From: Hydrogenophaga pseudoflava NBRC 102511
GTDB lineage: Bacteria > Pseudomonadota > Gammaproteobacteria > Burkholderiales > Burkholderiaceae_C
Assembly: GCF_001592285.1 (NCBI RefSeq)
Contig: NZ_BCWQ01000001.1
Location: 124,001-188,000, forward strand
DNA: 64,000 nucleotides
Direction: 5' to 3'
Shown: piece after piece, positions 50,168 to 59,348 of the stretch
How the letters are laid out: each line of letters starts with the position of its first letter
Position numbering within the stretch: the first letter of the stretch is position 1
The notes under the pieces: generated by a model
Seen by the model: the letters and a program-made list of their open reading frames with translations, nothing else
Database searches by the model: none
Told to the model about the DNA's origin: nothing
Program-made: the position numbers and the translations under genes

Positions 50168-50995
50168 ATGGCGATGGACGTTGTTGACTATTACCTGCAC
50201 GGCGACGACATGCAGTTCGTCGAGATCGAGCTTGACCCGGGCGAGGCCGCGATCGGCGAGGCCGGCAGCATGATGTACATGGAGGACGGCATCGGCATGA
50301 CCACCGTCTTCGGTGACGGCTCCGCCGGGTCGGGAGCCGGCGGCCTGTTCGGCAAGCTGCTGGGTGCGGGCAAGCGCCTGATCACAGGCGAGTCGCTGTT
50401 CACGACGGTCTACACCAACCAGGGCAGTGGCAAGCGCAAGGTCGGCTTCGCGGCGCCCTACACCGGCAAGATCATTCCCTTCGATCTGTCCCAGATCGGC
50501 GGCACCCTGATCTGCCAGCGCGACGCCTTCCTGTGTGCCGCCAAGGGCGTGTCGCTGGGCATCGCCTTCCAGCGCAAGCTGGGCACCGGCTTCTTCGGCG
50601 GTGAAGGGTTCATCATGCAGAAGCTCGAAGGCGACGGCCTGGCCTTCGTGCACTCGGGCGGCACGGTGCTCAAGCGCGATCTGGCGCCGGGCGAGGTGCT
50701 GCGGGTGGACACCGGCTGCGTGGTGGCCTACACCACGGGCATCGATTTCGACATCCAGTTCGTGGGGGGCGTGAAAACCGCGCTGTTCGGCGGCGAGGGC
50801 CTGTTCTTCGCCACCCTGCGAGGCCCCGGTACGGTCTGGATCCAGTCGCTGCCGTTTGCGCGCCTGGCCTCGCGCATCTTCGCGGCGGCGCCGCGCACGC
50901 AGGGCGGTGGTGGCTCGGGCGGGGAGCAGGGCGGCCTGGCGGCGGGCATCCTGGGCGGTGGCCTGCTGGGCGGGCTCATCGGCGGGGATGACTGA
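50168..50995 (+). CDS. TIGR00266/AIM24 family protein
   Basis: A 275-residue beta-rich protein of the AIM24 family (DUF124). [24 protein letters not shown], then [22 protein letters not shown] and [28 protein letters not shown], are hallmark segments. The last ~30 residues are a Gly-rich tail ending in two Asp, probably disordered or membrane-associating. A GGAG precedes ATG 50168. Function is unknown in bacteria; the fungal relative acts in mitochondria. Confidence 0.92.
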   Translation: MAMDVVDYYLHGDDMQFVEIELDPGEAAIGEAGSMMYMEDGIGMTTVFGDGSAGSGAGGLFGKLLGAGKRLITGESLFTTVYTNQGSGKRKVGFAAPYTGKIIPFDLSQIGGTLICQRDAFLCAAKGVSLGIAFQRKLGTGFFGGEGFIMQKLEGDGLAFVHSGGTVLKRDLAPGEVLRVDTGCVVAYTTGIDFDIQFVGGVKTALFGGEGLFFATLRGPGTVWIQSLPFARLASRIFAAAPRTQGGGGSGGEQGGLAAGILGGGLLGGLIGGDD

Positions 50996-51001
50996 ATGAA
51001 G

Positions 51002-51092
51002 TCCCCCCTGCGCCGCTGACGCGGTTTCCCCCCTGCTGCGCGGGGGGACGCACCCTGTGGCCTGGCAAAGCCAGTTCCACGGGTGCCCTGGG
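51002..51092. repeat. Dispersed intergenic repeat, family B, copy 3
   Basis: This element matches the complement of 7333-7441: shared blocks are CCCCCCTGCGCCGCTG, GGGGGGACGCACCCTGTGGCC and GTTCCACGGGTGCCCTGG. The hairpin CTGGC-AAA-GCCAG is at 51062-51074. It lies after the AIM24 stop and before a terminator. Confidence 0.8.
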
Positions 51093-51140
51093 GGACGGTC
51101 ACGCGCGCCGGAAACCTCTCCTGTCGGTTGTCGAGCGCCC

Positions 51141-51177
51141 AAAGAAAAACCGCCCCGGAGGGCGGTTTTCTTTTTTT
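51141..51177 (+). terminator. Rho-independent terminator between AIM24 and rpsT
   Basis: A stem AAAACCGCCC / GGGCGGTTTT with a CGGA loop is followed by CTTTTTTT on the plus strand. On the minus strand GGTTTTTCTTT follows the same stem, so it can end both converging transcripts (AIM24 and rpsT). Confidence 0.92.
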
Positions 51178-51242
51178 GCTGGCAGCGCACCGTTTCAAAC
51201 GGCGGACCGGAGAACCGGTCCGGGCTGGTGCACGTCGCCCGA

Positions 51243-51542
51243 TCAGGCGGCGGCAGTGGCCAGGGCCTTGACCTTGGCGGACAGGCGGCTCTTGTCGCGA
51301 GCGGCCTTGTTCTTGTGGAAGATGCCCTTGTCGGCAACGCTGTCGACCACGGCCTGCATCTTGCCGAACAGCTCGGCGGCCTTGGTCTTGTCACCGGCCA
51401 GAACAGCCTTCTCGACGTTCTTGACGGCGGTGCGGTACTTGGAACGCAGCGAGGTGTTGGCGGCGTTCAGTTTGACGTCCTGGCGGACGCGCTTGCGGCC
51501 AGACGCCAGACGGGGGTTCTTTTTCTTCGGCTTGGTTGCCAT
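51243..51542 (-). CDS. rpsT: 30S ribosomal protein S20
   Basis: A 99-residue, Lys/Arg-rich helical protein binding the 5' domain of 16S r[18 protein letters not shown] and [22 protein letters not shown] are signatures. An AAAGGA site precedes the ATG. It is divergent from murJ, with a TG-extended -10 box upstream. The frame continues upstream as an artefact antisense to murJ and was ignored. Confidence 0.97.
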   Translation of the reverse strand: MATKPKKKNPRLASGRKRVRQDVKLNAANTSLRSKYRTAVKNVEKAVLAGDKTKAAELFGKMQAVVDSVADKGIFHKNKAARDKSRLSAKVKALATAAA

Positions 51543-51588
51543 GTGTATATCCTTTGAGTGTTTGGGGATGTTGCCAGCAAAGCCCGCG

Positions 51589-51597
51589 ATTCTACCA
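51589..51597 (-). promoter_or_regulatory. Extended -10 of the rpsT promoter
   Basis: On the minus strand TGGTAGAAT is an extended -10 element, 47 bases before the rpsT ATG. No good -35 is seen, as is usual for TG-extended promoters. Confidence 0.55.
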
Positions 51598-51659
51598 CGC
51601 ACCCCCAAGCAGAGCCAGTTCTGCCCGCCGGGCGGTGGCCGGGTGGTTACACTGCCGCG

Positions 51660-53225
51660 GTGTCGCTCTTCAAGTCCGCCTCCCTGGTTTCCCTGCTGAC
51701 GCTGGCCTCGCGCATCACCGGTCTGGTGCGCGAGCTGCTGATGGCATCCACGTTCGGCGCCAGCGCCCTGACCGACGCCTTCAACGTCGCCTTCCGCATT
51801 CCGAACCTGCTGCGCCGGCTGTTCGCCGAGGGCGCATTCAGCCAGGCCTTCGTGCCGGTGCTCGCCGGCGTGCGCGCCAAGGACGGTGACGATGCCACCC
51901 GCGAGCTGGTGAACCAGATCGCCACTGTGCTCGTCTGGGCGCTGGTGGCCACCTGCGTCGTCGGTGTGGCGATCTCGCCCGTGCTGGTCTGGGCCATGGC
52001 CAGCGGCCTCAAGCAGAGCCCCCAGGGCTTCGAGTCGGCGGTGCTGATGACGCGCTGGATGTTTCCCTACATCGGCTTCATGTCGCTGGTGGCGCTGTCG
52101 GCGGGTGTGCTGAACACCTGGAAAAAATTCGCCGTGCCAGCTGCGACGCCGGTACTGCTGAACGTGGCCATGATCGGGGCCGCCTGGCTGGGCGCACCCT
52201 GGTTCGAGTCCTTGGGCATCGAGCCGATCTACGCGATGGCGGCCGGCGTGATGCTCGGCGGCGCCCTGCAGCTGGGGGTCCAGATCCCGGCGCTGCTGCG
52301 CATCGGCATGCTGCCGCGCGTGGGCCTGCGCTGGTCGTCGCTCAAGGCGGCCTGGGCGCACCCGGGCACGCGGCGCGTGACCACGCTGATGCTGCCGGCC
52401 CTGCTGGGCGTGAGCGTGGCGCAGGTCTCGCTGCTGATCAACACGCAGATCGCATCCCACCTGGCCACCGGCAGCGTGAGCTGGCTCAGCTACGCCGACC
52501 GGCTGATGGAGTTCCCGACCGCGATGCTGGGTGTGGCGCTGGGCGTGGTGCTGCTGCCTCAGCTGGCGGCCGCCCGGGCTGCCGACGACGGCGAGCGCTA
52601 CAGCGCGCTGCTGGACTGGGGTCTGCGGCTGGTGGTGCTGCTGGCGGTGCCCTGCGCGGTGGCCCTGTTGACCTTTGCCAAGCCCCTGGTGGCGGTGCTC
52701 TACCACTACGGCGCGTTCTCCGAGCGCGACGTGGCCCAGACCACGACCGCCCTCATGGGCTACGGCGCCGGCCTGCTGGGCCTGGTGGCGATCAAGGTGC
52801 TGGCGCCGGGCTTCTATGCGCGCCAGGACATCCGCACGCCGGTGAAGATCGCCATCGTGGTGCTGCTGCTGACCCAGGCCATGAACCTGGTGTTCGTGCC
52901 CCGCCTGGCCCACGCCGGTCTGGCGCTGGCCATCGGCCTGGGCGCGATGGTCAACGCGCTGTGGCTGCTGATCGGCCTGGTGCGGCGCGGCGCCTACCGT
53001 CCGGCCCCGGGCTGGGCACGGTTTTCGATGCAGGTGCTGGCCGCCAGCGCCTTGCTGGCGGTGTTCCTGATGTGGAGCGCCGGGTCGGTGAACTGGGTGG
53101 CGTTCGAGGGCGGCGCGCTGCTGCGGGTCGTCCTGATGGCCGCGATCGTGGTGGGGGCGGCGCTGCTGTACTTTGTCGCGCTGATGCTCTCGGGTTTAAA
53201 ACTTCGGCAATTCGTCCGAAAATGA
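51660..53225 (+). CDS. murJ: Lipid II flippase MurJ
   Basis: A 521-residue MATE-like membrane protein that moves lipid-linked peptidoglycan precursors across the inner membrane. The N-terminal segment [24 protein letters not shown] and the following [26 protein letters not shown] are highly characteristic. About 14 helices are visible. The start is GTG at 51660, since the open frame upstream reaches into the rpsT promoter. A seven-base gap leads to the SirB1-like gene. Confidence 0.95.
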   Translation: MSLFKSASLVSLLTLASRITGLVRELLMASTFGASALTDAFNVAFRIPNLLRRLFAEGAFSQAFVPVLAGVRAKDGDDATRELVNQIATVLVWALVATCVVGVAISPVLVWAMASGLKQSPQGFESAVLMTRWMFPYIGFMSLVALSAGVLNTWKKFAVPAATPVLLNVAMIGAAWLGAPWFESLGIEPIYAMAAGVMLGGALQLGVQIPALLRIGMLPRVGLRWSSLKAAWAHPGTRRVTTLMLPALLGVSVAQVSLLINTQIASHLATGSVSWLSYADRLMEFPTAMLGVALGVVLLPQLAAARAADDGERYSALLDWGLRLVVLLAVPCAVALLTFAKPLVAVLYHYGAFSERDVAQTTTALMGYGAGLLGLVAIKVLAPGFYARQDIRTPVKIAIVVLLLTQAMNLVFVPRLAHAGLALAIGLGAMVNALWLLIGLVRRGAYRPAPGWARFSMQVLAASALLAVFLMWSAGSVNWVAFEGGALLRVVLMAAIVVGAALLYFVALMLSGLKLRQFVRK

Positions 53226-53232
53226 ACCCATC

Positions 53233-54090
53233 ATGCCTTCTGCCTTTGAACTCCCCTCGTCGACGCCGCTGGCGTATTTCGCCTCGCTGGTGAAGGACGA
53301 CGACAGCCTGCCCCTGCTGGAAGCGGCCGCTTCCATCGCCCAGGACGAATACCCGGACCTGGATGTGCAGGAGGTGCTGGGTGAGGTGGATGTGCTGCTC
53401 TCCCGCCTGCGCCGGCGCAGCCCCTCGGACGCCGAGCCCCTGCAGCGCCTGCGCGCGCTCAACCAGTTTTTCTTCCGGGATCTGGGCTTCGGCGGCAACG
53501 TCAACGACTACCACGACCCGGACAACAGCCACCTCAACGTGTTGCTCAGGACGCGCCGCGGCATCCCGATCTCGCTGGCGGTGCTGTGGCTGGAGCTGGC
53601 GCAAGGCCTGGGCCTGAAGGCGCGCGGCATCAACTTCCCCGGGCACTTCCTGGTCAAGATCAATCTGCCCGAGGGGCAGGTGGTGATTGACCCCTTCACC
53701 GGCCAGTCGCTCAGCCGCGAGGAGCTGTCCGAGCGGCTGGAACCCTACAAGCGGCGCAACGGGCTGGTCGACGACTTCGACGTGCCGGTGGGCCTGTACC
53801 TGCAGGCGGCGCCCTCGCGCGACATCATCGCCCGCATGCTGCGCAACCTGAAGGAAATCCACCGCACGCAGGAAGACTGGCTGCGCCTGATCGCGGTGCA
53901 GGACCGGCTGCTGATCCTGCTGCCCGACGCCTGGATCGAGTACCGCGACCGGGGCCTGGCCTGGGCCGAAATGGGCGATGCGGCCCTGGCCGCGCAGGAC
54001 CTGGAGGTCTACATCGCCCATACCGACGATGCGCTGGACCGCGACGCCATTCAGTCGCGGCTGAACGAGCTGCGCCGCGCCCGGGGCTGA
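53233..54090 (+). CDS. SirB1/transglutaminase-like TPR protein
   Basis: A 285-residue protein: an N-terminal transglutaminase-like domain of the SirB1 family (about 35-185; NQFFFRDLGFGGNVNDYHDPDNSHLNVLL, RRGIPISLAVLWLELAQGLGL, FPGHFLVKI) followed by a TPR-like tail (WLRLIAVQDRLLILLPDAWIEYRDRGLAWAEMG). In relatives the catalytic Cys is often lost; none is visible in the usual place here, so enzymatic activity is doubtful. It follows murJ closely and is probably co-transcribed. Confidence 0.88.
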   Translation: MPSAFELPSSTPLAYFASLVKDDDSLPLLEAAASIAQDEYPDLDVQEVLGEVDVLLSRLRRRSPSDAEPLQRLRALNQFFFRDLGFGGNVNDYHDPDNSHLNVLLRTRRGIPISLAVLWLELAQGLGLKARGINFPGHFLVKINLPEGQVVIDPFTGQSLSREELSERLEPYKRRNGLVDDFDVPVGLYLQAAPSRDIIARMLRNLKEIHRTQEDWLRLIAVQDRLLILLPDAWIEYRDRGLAWAEMGDAALAAQDLEVYIAHTDDALDRDAIQSRLNELRRARG

Positions 54091-54094
54091 GCGC

Positions 54095-55111
54095 TCAGCG
54101 GGCCGCCGCTCTGTGCGTGGTGCCGGGCGTGCCCGGCTGTCCGTGCCGGTGCCAGGCGCGGCGCAACTGGGTGTCCGACCCGAACCCCGAGATCTGCGCG
54201 GCCTGCGTGACGTTGTGACCGCTCTGCAGCGCCGCCTGGGCCACCGCGAGCCGGATGCGCTGCAGGTAGGTCAGCGGTGACACACCCGCGTGCTCCTCGA
54301 ACAGGCGGGTCAGGTGGCGCGCCGAGGTGTGGCCCCGGTCGGCCATGCGCGGCACGGTCCAGGCCTCCTGCGGCGCCTGGCTCACCGCGTCCTGCACCCG
54401 GTGAAGGACGGGGTGCAGGTGGTCGCGGTGGTGCAGGAAGGGCGAGAGTTCGGGGTCCTGCGGGCCTCGGCGCAGCGCCACCACCATGGTCTGTGCCACT
54501 TCGGCTGCGAGTGCCGGCCCCAGACGGGCGGCGATGCGGTGCAGCGTGAGATCGATGCCGGTGGTCACGCCGGCGCTGCTGAACACCGGAGCGTCCAGTA
54601 CGAACACCCGGTTGGCCAGCACCTCGCAGTCGGGCGCGGACTGGCGCAGTTCGTCCAGATGGTGGTGGTGCGTCGTGGCTTTGCGGCGCGCCAGCAGGCC
54701 GGCGCGGGCGGCCACCACGGCGCCAGCGCAGATGCACATCAGCTCCACCTGGCCTTCGGCCAGGCGCAGGCCGCGCAGCCAGTGCAGCAGCTCGCGCGCG
54801 GCGGGGCTGTCCAGCGCGACCTGGTCACCCGGCTGGCCCACCAGCACCACCCACTGCGGGCGCTGGGGCCGGGACAGGTCGGGCAGCGGGGCCAGATTCG
54901 ACACCCGGGCGCCCACCGAGCTGACCGTTTCGGCGCGGGGGCCTGTGAAGTGCAGCGCAAAGGCCGCAGGCCGGCCCTTAGCCAGCAGCGACTGGTTGGC
55001 CATGCGCAGCGCCTCGGCCGGACCCGCCCAGTCGAGGATCAGGCTGTCGTCCAGCAGCACGAAATGCACGTCCACCACAGTGGCGGATGTCAGTCGGGTC
55101 GGTTCATCCAT
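54095..55111 (-). CDS. GlxA-type regulator (DJ-1 domain plus AraC HTH)
   Basis: A 338-residue regulator: an N-terminal DJ-1/PfpI-like domain (about 15-190, with CICAGAVVAARAGLL at the elbow cysteine position) and a C-terminal AraC-type double helix-turn-helix (about 235-330; TSARHLTRLFEEHAGVSPLTYLQRIRLAVAQ, then NVTQAAQISGFGSDTQLRRAW). Its start overlaps the preceding DJ-1 gene by 22 bases, so it is the third gene of an isochorismatase-DJ-1-regulator unit. The ligand is unknown. Confidence 0.9.
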   Translation of the reverse strand: MDEPTRLTSATVVDVHFVLLDDSLILDWAGPAEALRMANQSLLAKGRPAAFALHFTGPRAETVSSVGARVSNLAPLPDLSRPQRPQWVVLVGQPGDQVALDSPAARELLHWLRGLRLAEGQVELMCICAGAVVAARAGLLARRKATTHHHHLDELRQSAPDCEVLANRVFVLDAPVFSSAGVTTGIDLTLHRIAARLGPALAAEVAQTMVVALRRGPQDPELSPFLHHRDHLHPVLHRVQDAVSQAPQEAWTVPRMADRGHTSARHLTRLFEEHAGVSPLTYLQRIRLAVAQAALQSGHNVTQAAQISGFGSDTQLRRAWHRHGQPGTPGTTHRAAAR

Positions 55112-55722
55112 CGGTAGTCCATCTGTCGTGCGGTGCGTTCGGCCAGTTCGGGGCAGGTCAGGCGGGCCACGAGGTGCAGCGACAGGTCGATACCGGCGCT
55201 GATGCCCGCCGAACTGAACACGCGGCCGTCCTCGACCCAGCGCACGCCATCGACCACGTCCAGCAACGGCCACTGGCGACGCAGGTCGGCCAGGTCCTCC
55301 CAGTGCGTCGTCACCCGGTGGTTGGTCACCACCCCGGCGGCGGCCAGCACGAACACGCCCGTGCAGACCGAGGCCGTGAGCGTCGCCTGAGCGCCGGCGC
55401 GCCGCACCCAGGCCAGCGTGTCCGGGCAGCGGGCGGCGGCGTCGACCACACCACCGGGCACGATCAGCAGGTCCACCGGCGTCTCGTCGCTGAAGTGCCG
55501 GGTCGGCAGCACCTGCAACCCGGCCCTGGCGCGCACCGGCGCCCGGGTGCGCGCCACGCAGGCCACCTGCCAGCCCGCCGCGACCGGTTGGCCGGGCCAG
55601 TCCGCGGCCTCGGGGCGGGCCGCCATGCGGGCGGCCGTGGTGAACACTTCGTAGGGCCCGGCCAGGTCCAGCGCCTCGACATCGTCGAAGGCCAGGATGG
55701 CGATGCCGAACGGGCGGGTCAC
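55090..55722 (-). CDS. DJ-1/PfpI family protein
   Basis: A 210-residue protein with the amidotransferase-like elbow ASVCTGVFVLAAAG (candidate nucleophile Cys near residue 108) and an upstream acidic region (FDDVEALDLAGPYEVF). Such proteins include isonitrile hydratase-like and glyoxalase-III-like enzymes and GlxA-type sensors lacking DNA-binding domains. The GTG start (55722) overlaps the isochorismatase stop (GTGA). It closely resembles the sensor half of the downstream GlxA regulator, suggesting duplication. Confidence 0.85.
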   Translation of the reverse strand: MTRPFGIAILAFDDVEALDLAGPYEVFTTAARMAARPEAADWPGQPVAAGWQVACVARTRAPVRARAGLQVLPTRHFSDETPVDLLIVPGGVVDAAARCPDTLAWVRRAGAQATLTASVCTGVFVLAAAGVVTNHRVTTHWEDLADLRRQWPLLDVVDGVRWVEDGRVFSSAGISAGIDLSLHLVARLTCPELAERTARQMDYRWMNRPD

Positions 55723-56285
55723 GCCACGGCCCCGGCGCGTGCCAGCGCCTCGTCCACCGAGGTGAGGGTGCAGAAGCGCCCCTGCAGCACGGTGGCGGTG
55801 CGCGCCTTGATCTCGGCCGCGGTCAGGGGCGAGCCGTCGGGCTGGGTCATGTCGAAGGTCAGCGTGGCGTCCAGCACATAGTCGACCTCCCAGCCGAGGT
55901 CGGAGGCGTGGCGGGTGGTGGTTTCGCAGCACTGCTCGGTGCGGATGCCGCTGACGATCAGGCGGCGGATGCCGTTTTCGGTCAGCCAGACGTCCAGCCC
56001 GGTGCCGACCAGGGCACTGTGCCGGTGCTTGACGAAGCTGGCGGCCGGATCAAAAACGGACAACTCGGCCAGCGGACGGACATGGCCGCTGGCGTGCGAG
56101 AAGGGGTTGTCCGGAGTCCCCGGTCCGTCGCTGTGCAGGATGCGCACCACCGGGATGCCCTGCGCGACGCAGCCGTCGATCAGCGCGTTCTGCTCGGCCA
56201 TGTAGGCCGGCAGTGCCGAGGCGTCGAAGTAGGGGCGGTGGCGGAAGGATTCCTGGACGTCGATGACCAGCAGGGCGGTGTTCAT
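55719..56285 (-). CDS. Cysteine hydrolase (isochorismatase family)
   Basis: A 188-residue isochorismatase-like hydrolase. The catalytic triad is visible as Asp in VIDVQESF (near residue 9), Lys in ASFVKHRHSALVGTGL (near 93) and Cys in GIRTEQCCETTTRHA (near 126), typical of amidase or nicotinamidase-like members. First gene of the three-gene unit with DJ-1 and GlxA-type proteins; a perfect inverted repeat lies 50 bases upstream. The substrate is unknown. Confidence 0.88.
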   Translation of the reverse strand: MNTALLVIDVQESFRHRPYFDASALPAYMAEQNALIDGCVAQGIPVVRILHSDGPGTPDNPFSHASGHVRPLAELSVFDPAASFVKHRHSALVGTGLDVWLTENGIRRLIVSGIRTEQCCETTTRHASDLGWEVDYVLDATLTFDMTQPDGSPLTAAEIKARTATVLQGRFCTLTSVDEALARAGAVA

Positions 56286-56334
56286 GGGGCAGCTCCGTTG
56301 AAAAGATGGCCGCATTGTTCCCGCCGGGACGCCG

Positions 56335-56359
56335 CCTGTCCGCCACCACCGCGGACAGG
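56335..56359. promoter_or_regulatory. Perfect 9-bp inverted repeat upstream of the isochorismatase unit
   Basis: CCTGTCCGC (56335-56343) and GCGGACAGG (56351-56359) pair perfectly around seven bases, between purM and the isochorismatase gene. There is no T run on the purM strand, so it is not a standard terminator. It could be the operator of the GlxA-type regulator encoded in the unit, or a 3' stem protecting purM mRNA. Tandem GATCA repeats follow at about 56363-56373. Confidence 0.5.
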
Positions 56360-56378
56360 TTTCGATCAGATCAGGACA

Positions 56379-57416
56379 TCAGGCCACGACCACCGCGGCA
56401 CCGTCGTCCCTGGGCGCGATGGCGCCGATTTCATAGACCGTCTCGCCCAGTTCGCGCAGCGTGGCGGCGCAGGCGGCGGCCTCGGCGGCGTCGATGACCA
56501 CCACCATGCCGATGCCGTTGTTGAAGGTGCGGTTCATCTCGATGTCGTCGATGCCAGCGACCTTCTGCAGCCAGGCGAACAGCTCGGTCTGCGGCCAGCT
56601 GCCCTTTTTCAGGTGAGCGGCCGTGCCTTCGGGCAGCACGCGCGGGATGTTCTCCAGCAGGCCGCCGCCGGTGATGTGGGCCAGCGCCTTCACAGGGTGC
56701 TTGGCCAGGGTGGCGAGCACGTTCTTCACGTACAGGCGGGTCGGGGCCATGATGGCCTGGCGGAAGGGCTGGCCGTCCAGCGTGGCGGGCAGGTCGCTGC
56801 CGGCGCGCTCGATGCACTTGCGCACCAGCGAGAAGCCGTTGGAGTGCACGCCGTGCGAGGCCAGGCCCAGCACCACGTCGCCGGGTTTCACGTCCTTGCC
56901 GGTCAGGATCTTGGACTTTTCGACCGCGCCGACGCAGAAGCCGGCCAGGTCGTACTCGCCGGCTGGGTACATGCCGGGCATTTCGGCGGTTTCGCCGCCG
57001 ATCAGGGCGCAGCCGGAGAGTTCACAACCCTTGGCGATGCCGCCGACCACGGCCGCAGCGGTTTCCACGTCCAGCTTGCCGCAGGCAAAGTAGTCGAGGA
57101 AGAACAGCGGCTCGGCGCCCTGCACCAGCACGTCGTTGACGCTCATGCCCACCAGGTCGATGCCCACGGTGTCGTGCAGGTTCCATTCAAAGGCCAGCTT
57201 GAGCTTGGTGCCCACGCCGTCGGTGCCGCTCACCAGCACCGGTTCCTGGTAGCGCTTGGGCACTTCGAACAGCGCGCCGAAGCCGCCGATGCCGGCCAGC
57301 ACGCCTTCGCGCATGGTCTTCTTGGCCAGCGGCTTGATGCGCTCGACCAGCGCGTCGCCCGCGTCGATGTCGACGCCGGCGTCTTTGTAGGAAAGGGGGG
57401 TGGTGCTGGAGGTCAT
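56379..57416 (-). CDS. purM: Phosphoribosylformylglycinamidine cyclo-ligase
   Basis: A 345-residue enzyme closing the imidazole ring of AIR in purine synthesis. Signatures: [21 protein letters not shown] at the N-terminus, [71 protein letters not shown], and [16 protein letters not shown]. It is divergent from the AI-2E-type permease, with a 14-bp GGCCCGCGCGGGCC palindrome (57437-57450) between them. Confidence 0.97.
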   Translation of the reverse strand: MTSSTTPLSYKDAGVDIDAGDALVERIKPLAKKTMREGVLAGIGGFGALFEVPKRYQEPVLVSGTDGVGTKLKLAFEWNLHDTVGIDLVGMSVNDVLVQGAEPLFFLDYFACGKLDVETAAAVVGGIAKGCELSGCALIGGETAEMPGMYPAGEYDLAGFCVGAVEKSKILTGKDVKPGDVVLGLASHGVHSNGFSLVRKCIERAGSDLPATLDGQPFRQAIMAPTRLYVKNVLATLAKHPVKALAHITGGGLLENIPRVLPEGTAAHLKKGSWPQTELFAWLQKVAGIDDIEMNRTFNNGIGMVVVIDAAEAAACAATLRELGETVYEIGAIAPRDDGAAVVVA

Positions 57417-57519
57417 AGGGGGGAGGGCGGGGAGAGGGCCCGCGCGGGCCGGGGACTAGAATTTGCGGCTGATTTTAAGGGTTCGCCCTCCGGCCCCCGT
57501 TCACCCGAGCTTGCACCCC

Positions 57520-58632
57520 ATGACCCTTTCCCCCGCGCAGATCCGTTCCCTGACCTGGGTCGCCATCGCCGTGGCGATCTGGGCGCTGCTGACGGTGCTG
57601 GCGCCGGTGCTGATGCCCTTCGTGCTGGCCGCAGTGATGGCCTACGCGCTGCATCCCCTGGTGGAAAAGCTCAACGACCGGCGGATTCCCCGCTGGCTCG
57701 GGGCGGGTGTGGCCATCGCCCTGCTCATGCTGGTGCTGCTGGCTGTGGTGCTGCTGATCGTGCCGGTGATCACCAAGCAGGTGCCGCTGCTCAAGGAGCA
57801 GGTGCCGGCGCTGCTGGACCGGGTCAACGACAGCCTGGTGCCGCTGGCGGGGCGCTTTGGCATCGACCTGCAGATCGACGTGGCCCAGGTGCGCGAGTGG
57901 CTCAAGGATCTTGTCACCGGGCACGAACAGGAACTGATCAACGGCCTGCTGTCCTCGCTGCGCATCGGCGGCAGCGCGCTGGCGGCGGTGTTCGGCAACC
58001 TGGTGCTCACGCCCATCGTGGCCTACTACCTGCTGCTGGACTGGGCGGGGCTGGTGGAACGCAGCAAGCGGCTGATTCCTCCCCGCTGGCTGCCTTCGGT
58101 GCAGAGCTTCCTGGACGAAACGGACGAGGTGCTGGGCCAGTACCTGCGCGGCCAGCTGCTGGTGATGGGGGTGCTGGCGGTGTTCTACACCGTGGCGCTG
58201 GCCCTGGTGGGCCTGAAGCTGGCGCTGCCGATCGGCGTGTTCACCGGTCTGGCCGTGTTCGTGCCCTACCTGGGCTTCGGCCTGGGCCTGGTGATGGGCC
58301 TGCTGGCGGCGGTGCTGCAGTTCCAGAGCCTGACCGGCGTGGTGCTTGTCGGTGTGGTCTACACGGTGGGCCAGGTGGCCGAAAGCATGTACGTGACGCC
58401 GCGCCTGCTGGGCGAGCGCATCGGCCTGCACCCCATCGCGGTCATCTTCGCCCTGATGGCCTTTGGTCATCTGTTCGGCTTCGTGGGGGTGCTGATCGCG
58501 CTGCCGGCCAGCGCCGTGCTGCTGGTGGCGATCCGCCGCGCCAGGGCCGGTTACCTGGCCAGCGACCTGTACCTGCCCGGCGCAGCCACCGCCCCGGCCG
58601 CGCCGGCCCAGCCGAAGGACGGCGCGGAATGA
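57520..58632 (+). CDS. AI-2E family transporter (PerM/TqsA-like)
   Basis: A 370-residue membrane protein with about eight helices and a central soluble loop. VLMPFVLAAVMAYALHPLVEKLNDRRIPRW, then GQLLVMGVLAVFYTVALALVGLKLALPIGVFTGLAVFVPYLG and VAESMYVTPRLLGERIGLHPIAVIFALMAFG, are family hallmarks. It overlaps hda by ATGA, so it is translationally coupled to it. A TAGAAT (57457-57462) upstream may be its -10 box. The transported substrate is not determined. Confidence 0.92.
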   Translation: MTLSPAQIRSLTWVAIAVAIWALLTVLAPVLMPFVLAAVMAYALHPLVEKLNDRRIPRWLGAGVAIALLMLVLLAVVLLIVPVITKQVPLLKEQVPALLDRVNDSLVPLAGRFGIDLQIDVAQVREWLKDLVTGHEQELINGLLSSLRIGGSALAAVFGNLVLTPIVAYYLLLDWAGLVERSKRLIPPRWLPSVQSFLDETDEVLGQYLRGQLLVMGVLAVFYTVALALVGLKLALPIGVFTGLAVFVPYLGFGLGLVMGLLAAVLQFQSLTGVVLVGVVYTVGQVAESMYVTPRLLGERIGLHPIAVIFALMAFGHLFGFVGVLIALPASAVLLVAIRRARAGYLASDLYLPGAATAPAAPAQPKDGAE

Positions 58633-59336
58633 AACCGGTTCAGCCGCCCATGAAACAGATGGCGCTGGACATCGGGCTGGCGCCCGTGCCCACGCTGGAC
58701 AACTTCGTGGCGGCGGGCAACGAGGCCGTGCTGGAGCACCTGCGGCTGTGGACCTACAACCCCTTGCGGTCGCCGGTGCCCACCTATCTCTGGGGCGAGC
58801 CCGGCAGCGGCAAGACCCATTTGCTGCGGGCGGTGCGCGAAACCCTGCGCGACCTGGGCGCCCGCACCGGCTGGATCGGGGCGGGCATCCTGCACCCGAT
58901 CGAGTTCGACGAGAGCTGGGACGCGGTGATCCTCGACGACTGCCACCTCTACACCGCCGAGCAGCAGGCCGCGGCTTTCAACTGGTTCGTCAACGCCCAG
59001 ACCCCGGCCCACGGCCCGGCGCGCTGGGTGCTGGCCGCGGCCGACCGGCCGCCGGCCGACCTGCGCCTGCGCGAAGACCTGCGCACGCGCCTGGGCTGGG
59101 GCCATGTGTTCCAGCTCAAGGCCCTGGGCGAGACCGAGCGCCGATCCGTGCTGCGGCGCGCCGCCGACGAGCGCGGCGTGTTTCTGGGCGACGAGGTCAT
59201 GGACTTCATGCTCAACCGCTTCTCGCGCGACCTCTCCAGCCTGATGATGCTGCTGGACCAACTCGACGCCTACGCCCTGCGCACGCAGCGCGCCATCACG
59301 ATTCCGCTGATCAAGTCCATGCTGGACAACGAATGA
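58629..59336 (+). CDS. hda: DnaA regulatory inactivator Hda
   Basis: A 235-residue AAA+ protein that, bound to the sliding clamp, stimulates hydrolysis of ATP bound to DnaA. Walker A is GEPGSGKTHLL (near 54-64) and Walker B is VILDDCHLY. The N-terminal QMALDIG (about 10-16) fits the clamp-binding motif of Hda. The start is either ATG 58629 (overlapping the permease stop) or ATG 58650. Next gene after 12 bases is a HAD phosphatase. Confidence 0.93.
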   Translation: MKPVQPPMKQMALDIGLAPVPTLDNFVAAGNEAVLEHLRLWTYNPLRSPVPTYLWGEPGSGKTHLLRAVRETLRDLGARTGWIGAGILHPIEFDESWDAVILDDCHLYTAEQQAAAFNWFVNAQTPAHGPARWVLAAADRPPADLRLREDLRTRLGWGHVFQLKALGETERRSVLRRAADERGVFLGDEVMDFMLNRFSRDLSSLMMLLDQLDAYALRTQRAITIPLIKSMLDNE

Positions 59337-59348
59337 AGACTTCCCCGA

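Noticed and set aside
56335-56359. Rho-independent terminator of purM
   Set aside because: The 9-bp stem is good but has no T run on the purM strand, so it is listed as an inverted repeat of unknown role instead.
55908-59336. 1142-codon open frame ending as hda
   Set aside because: Only the final part from 58629 is a gene (Hda). The upstream portion is antisense to purM and out of frame with the permease.
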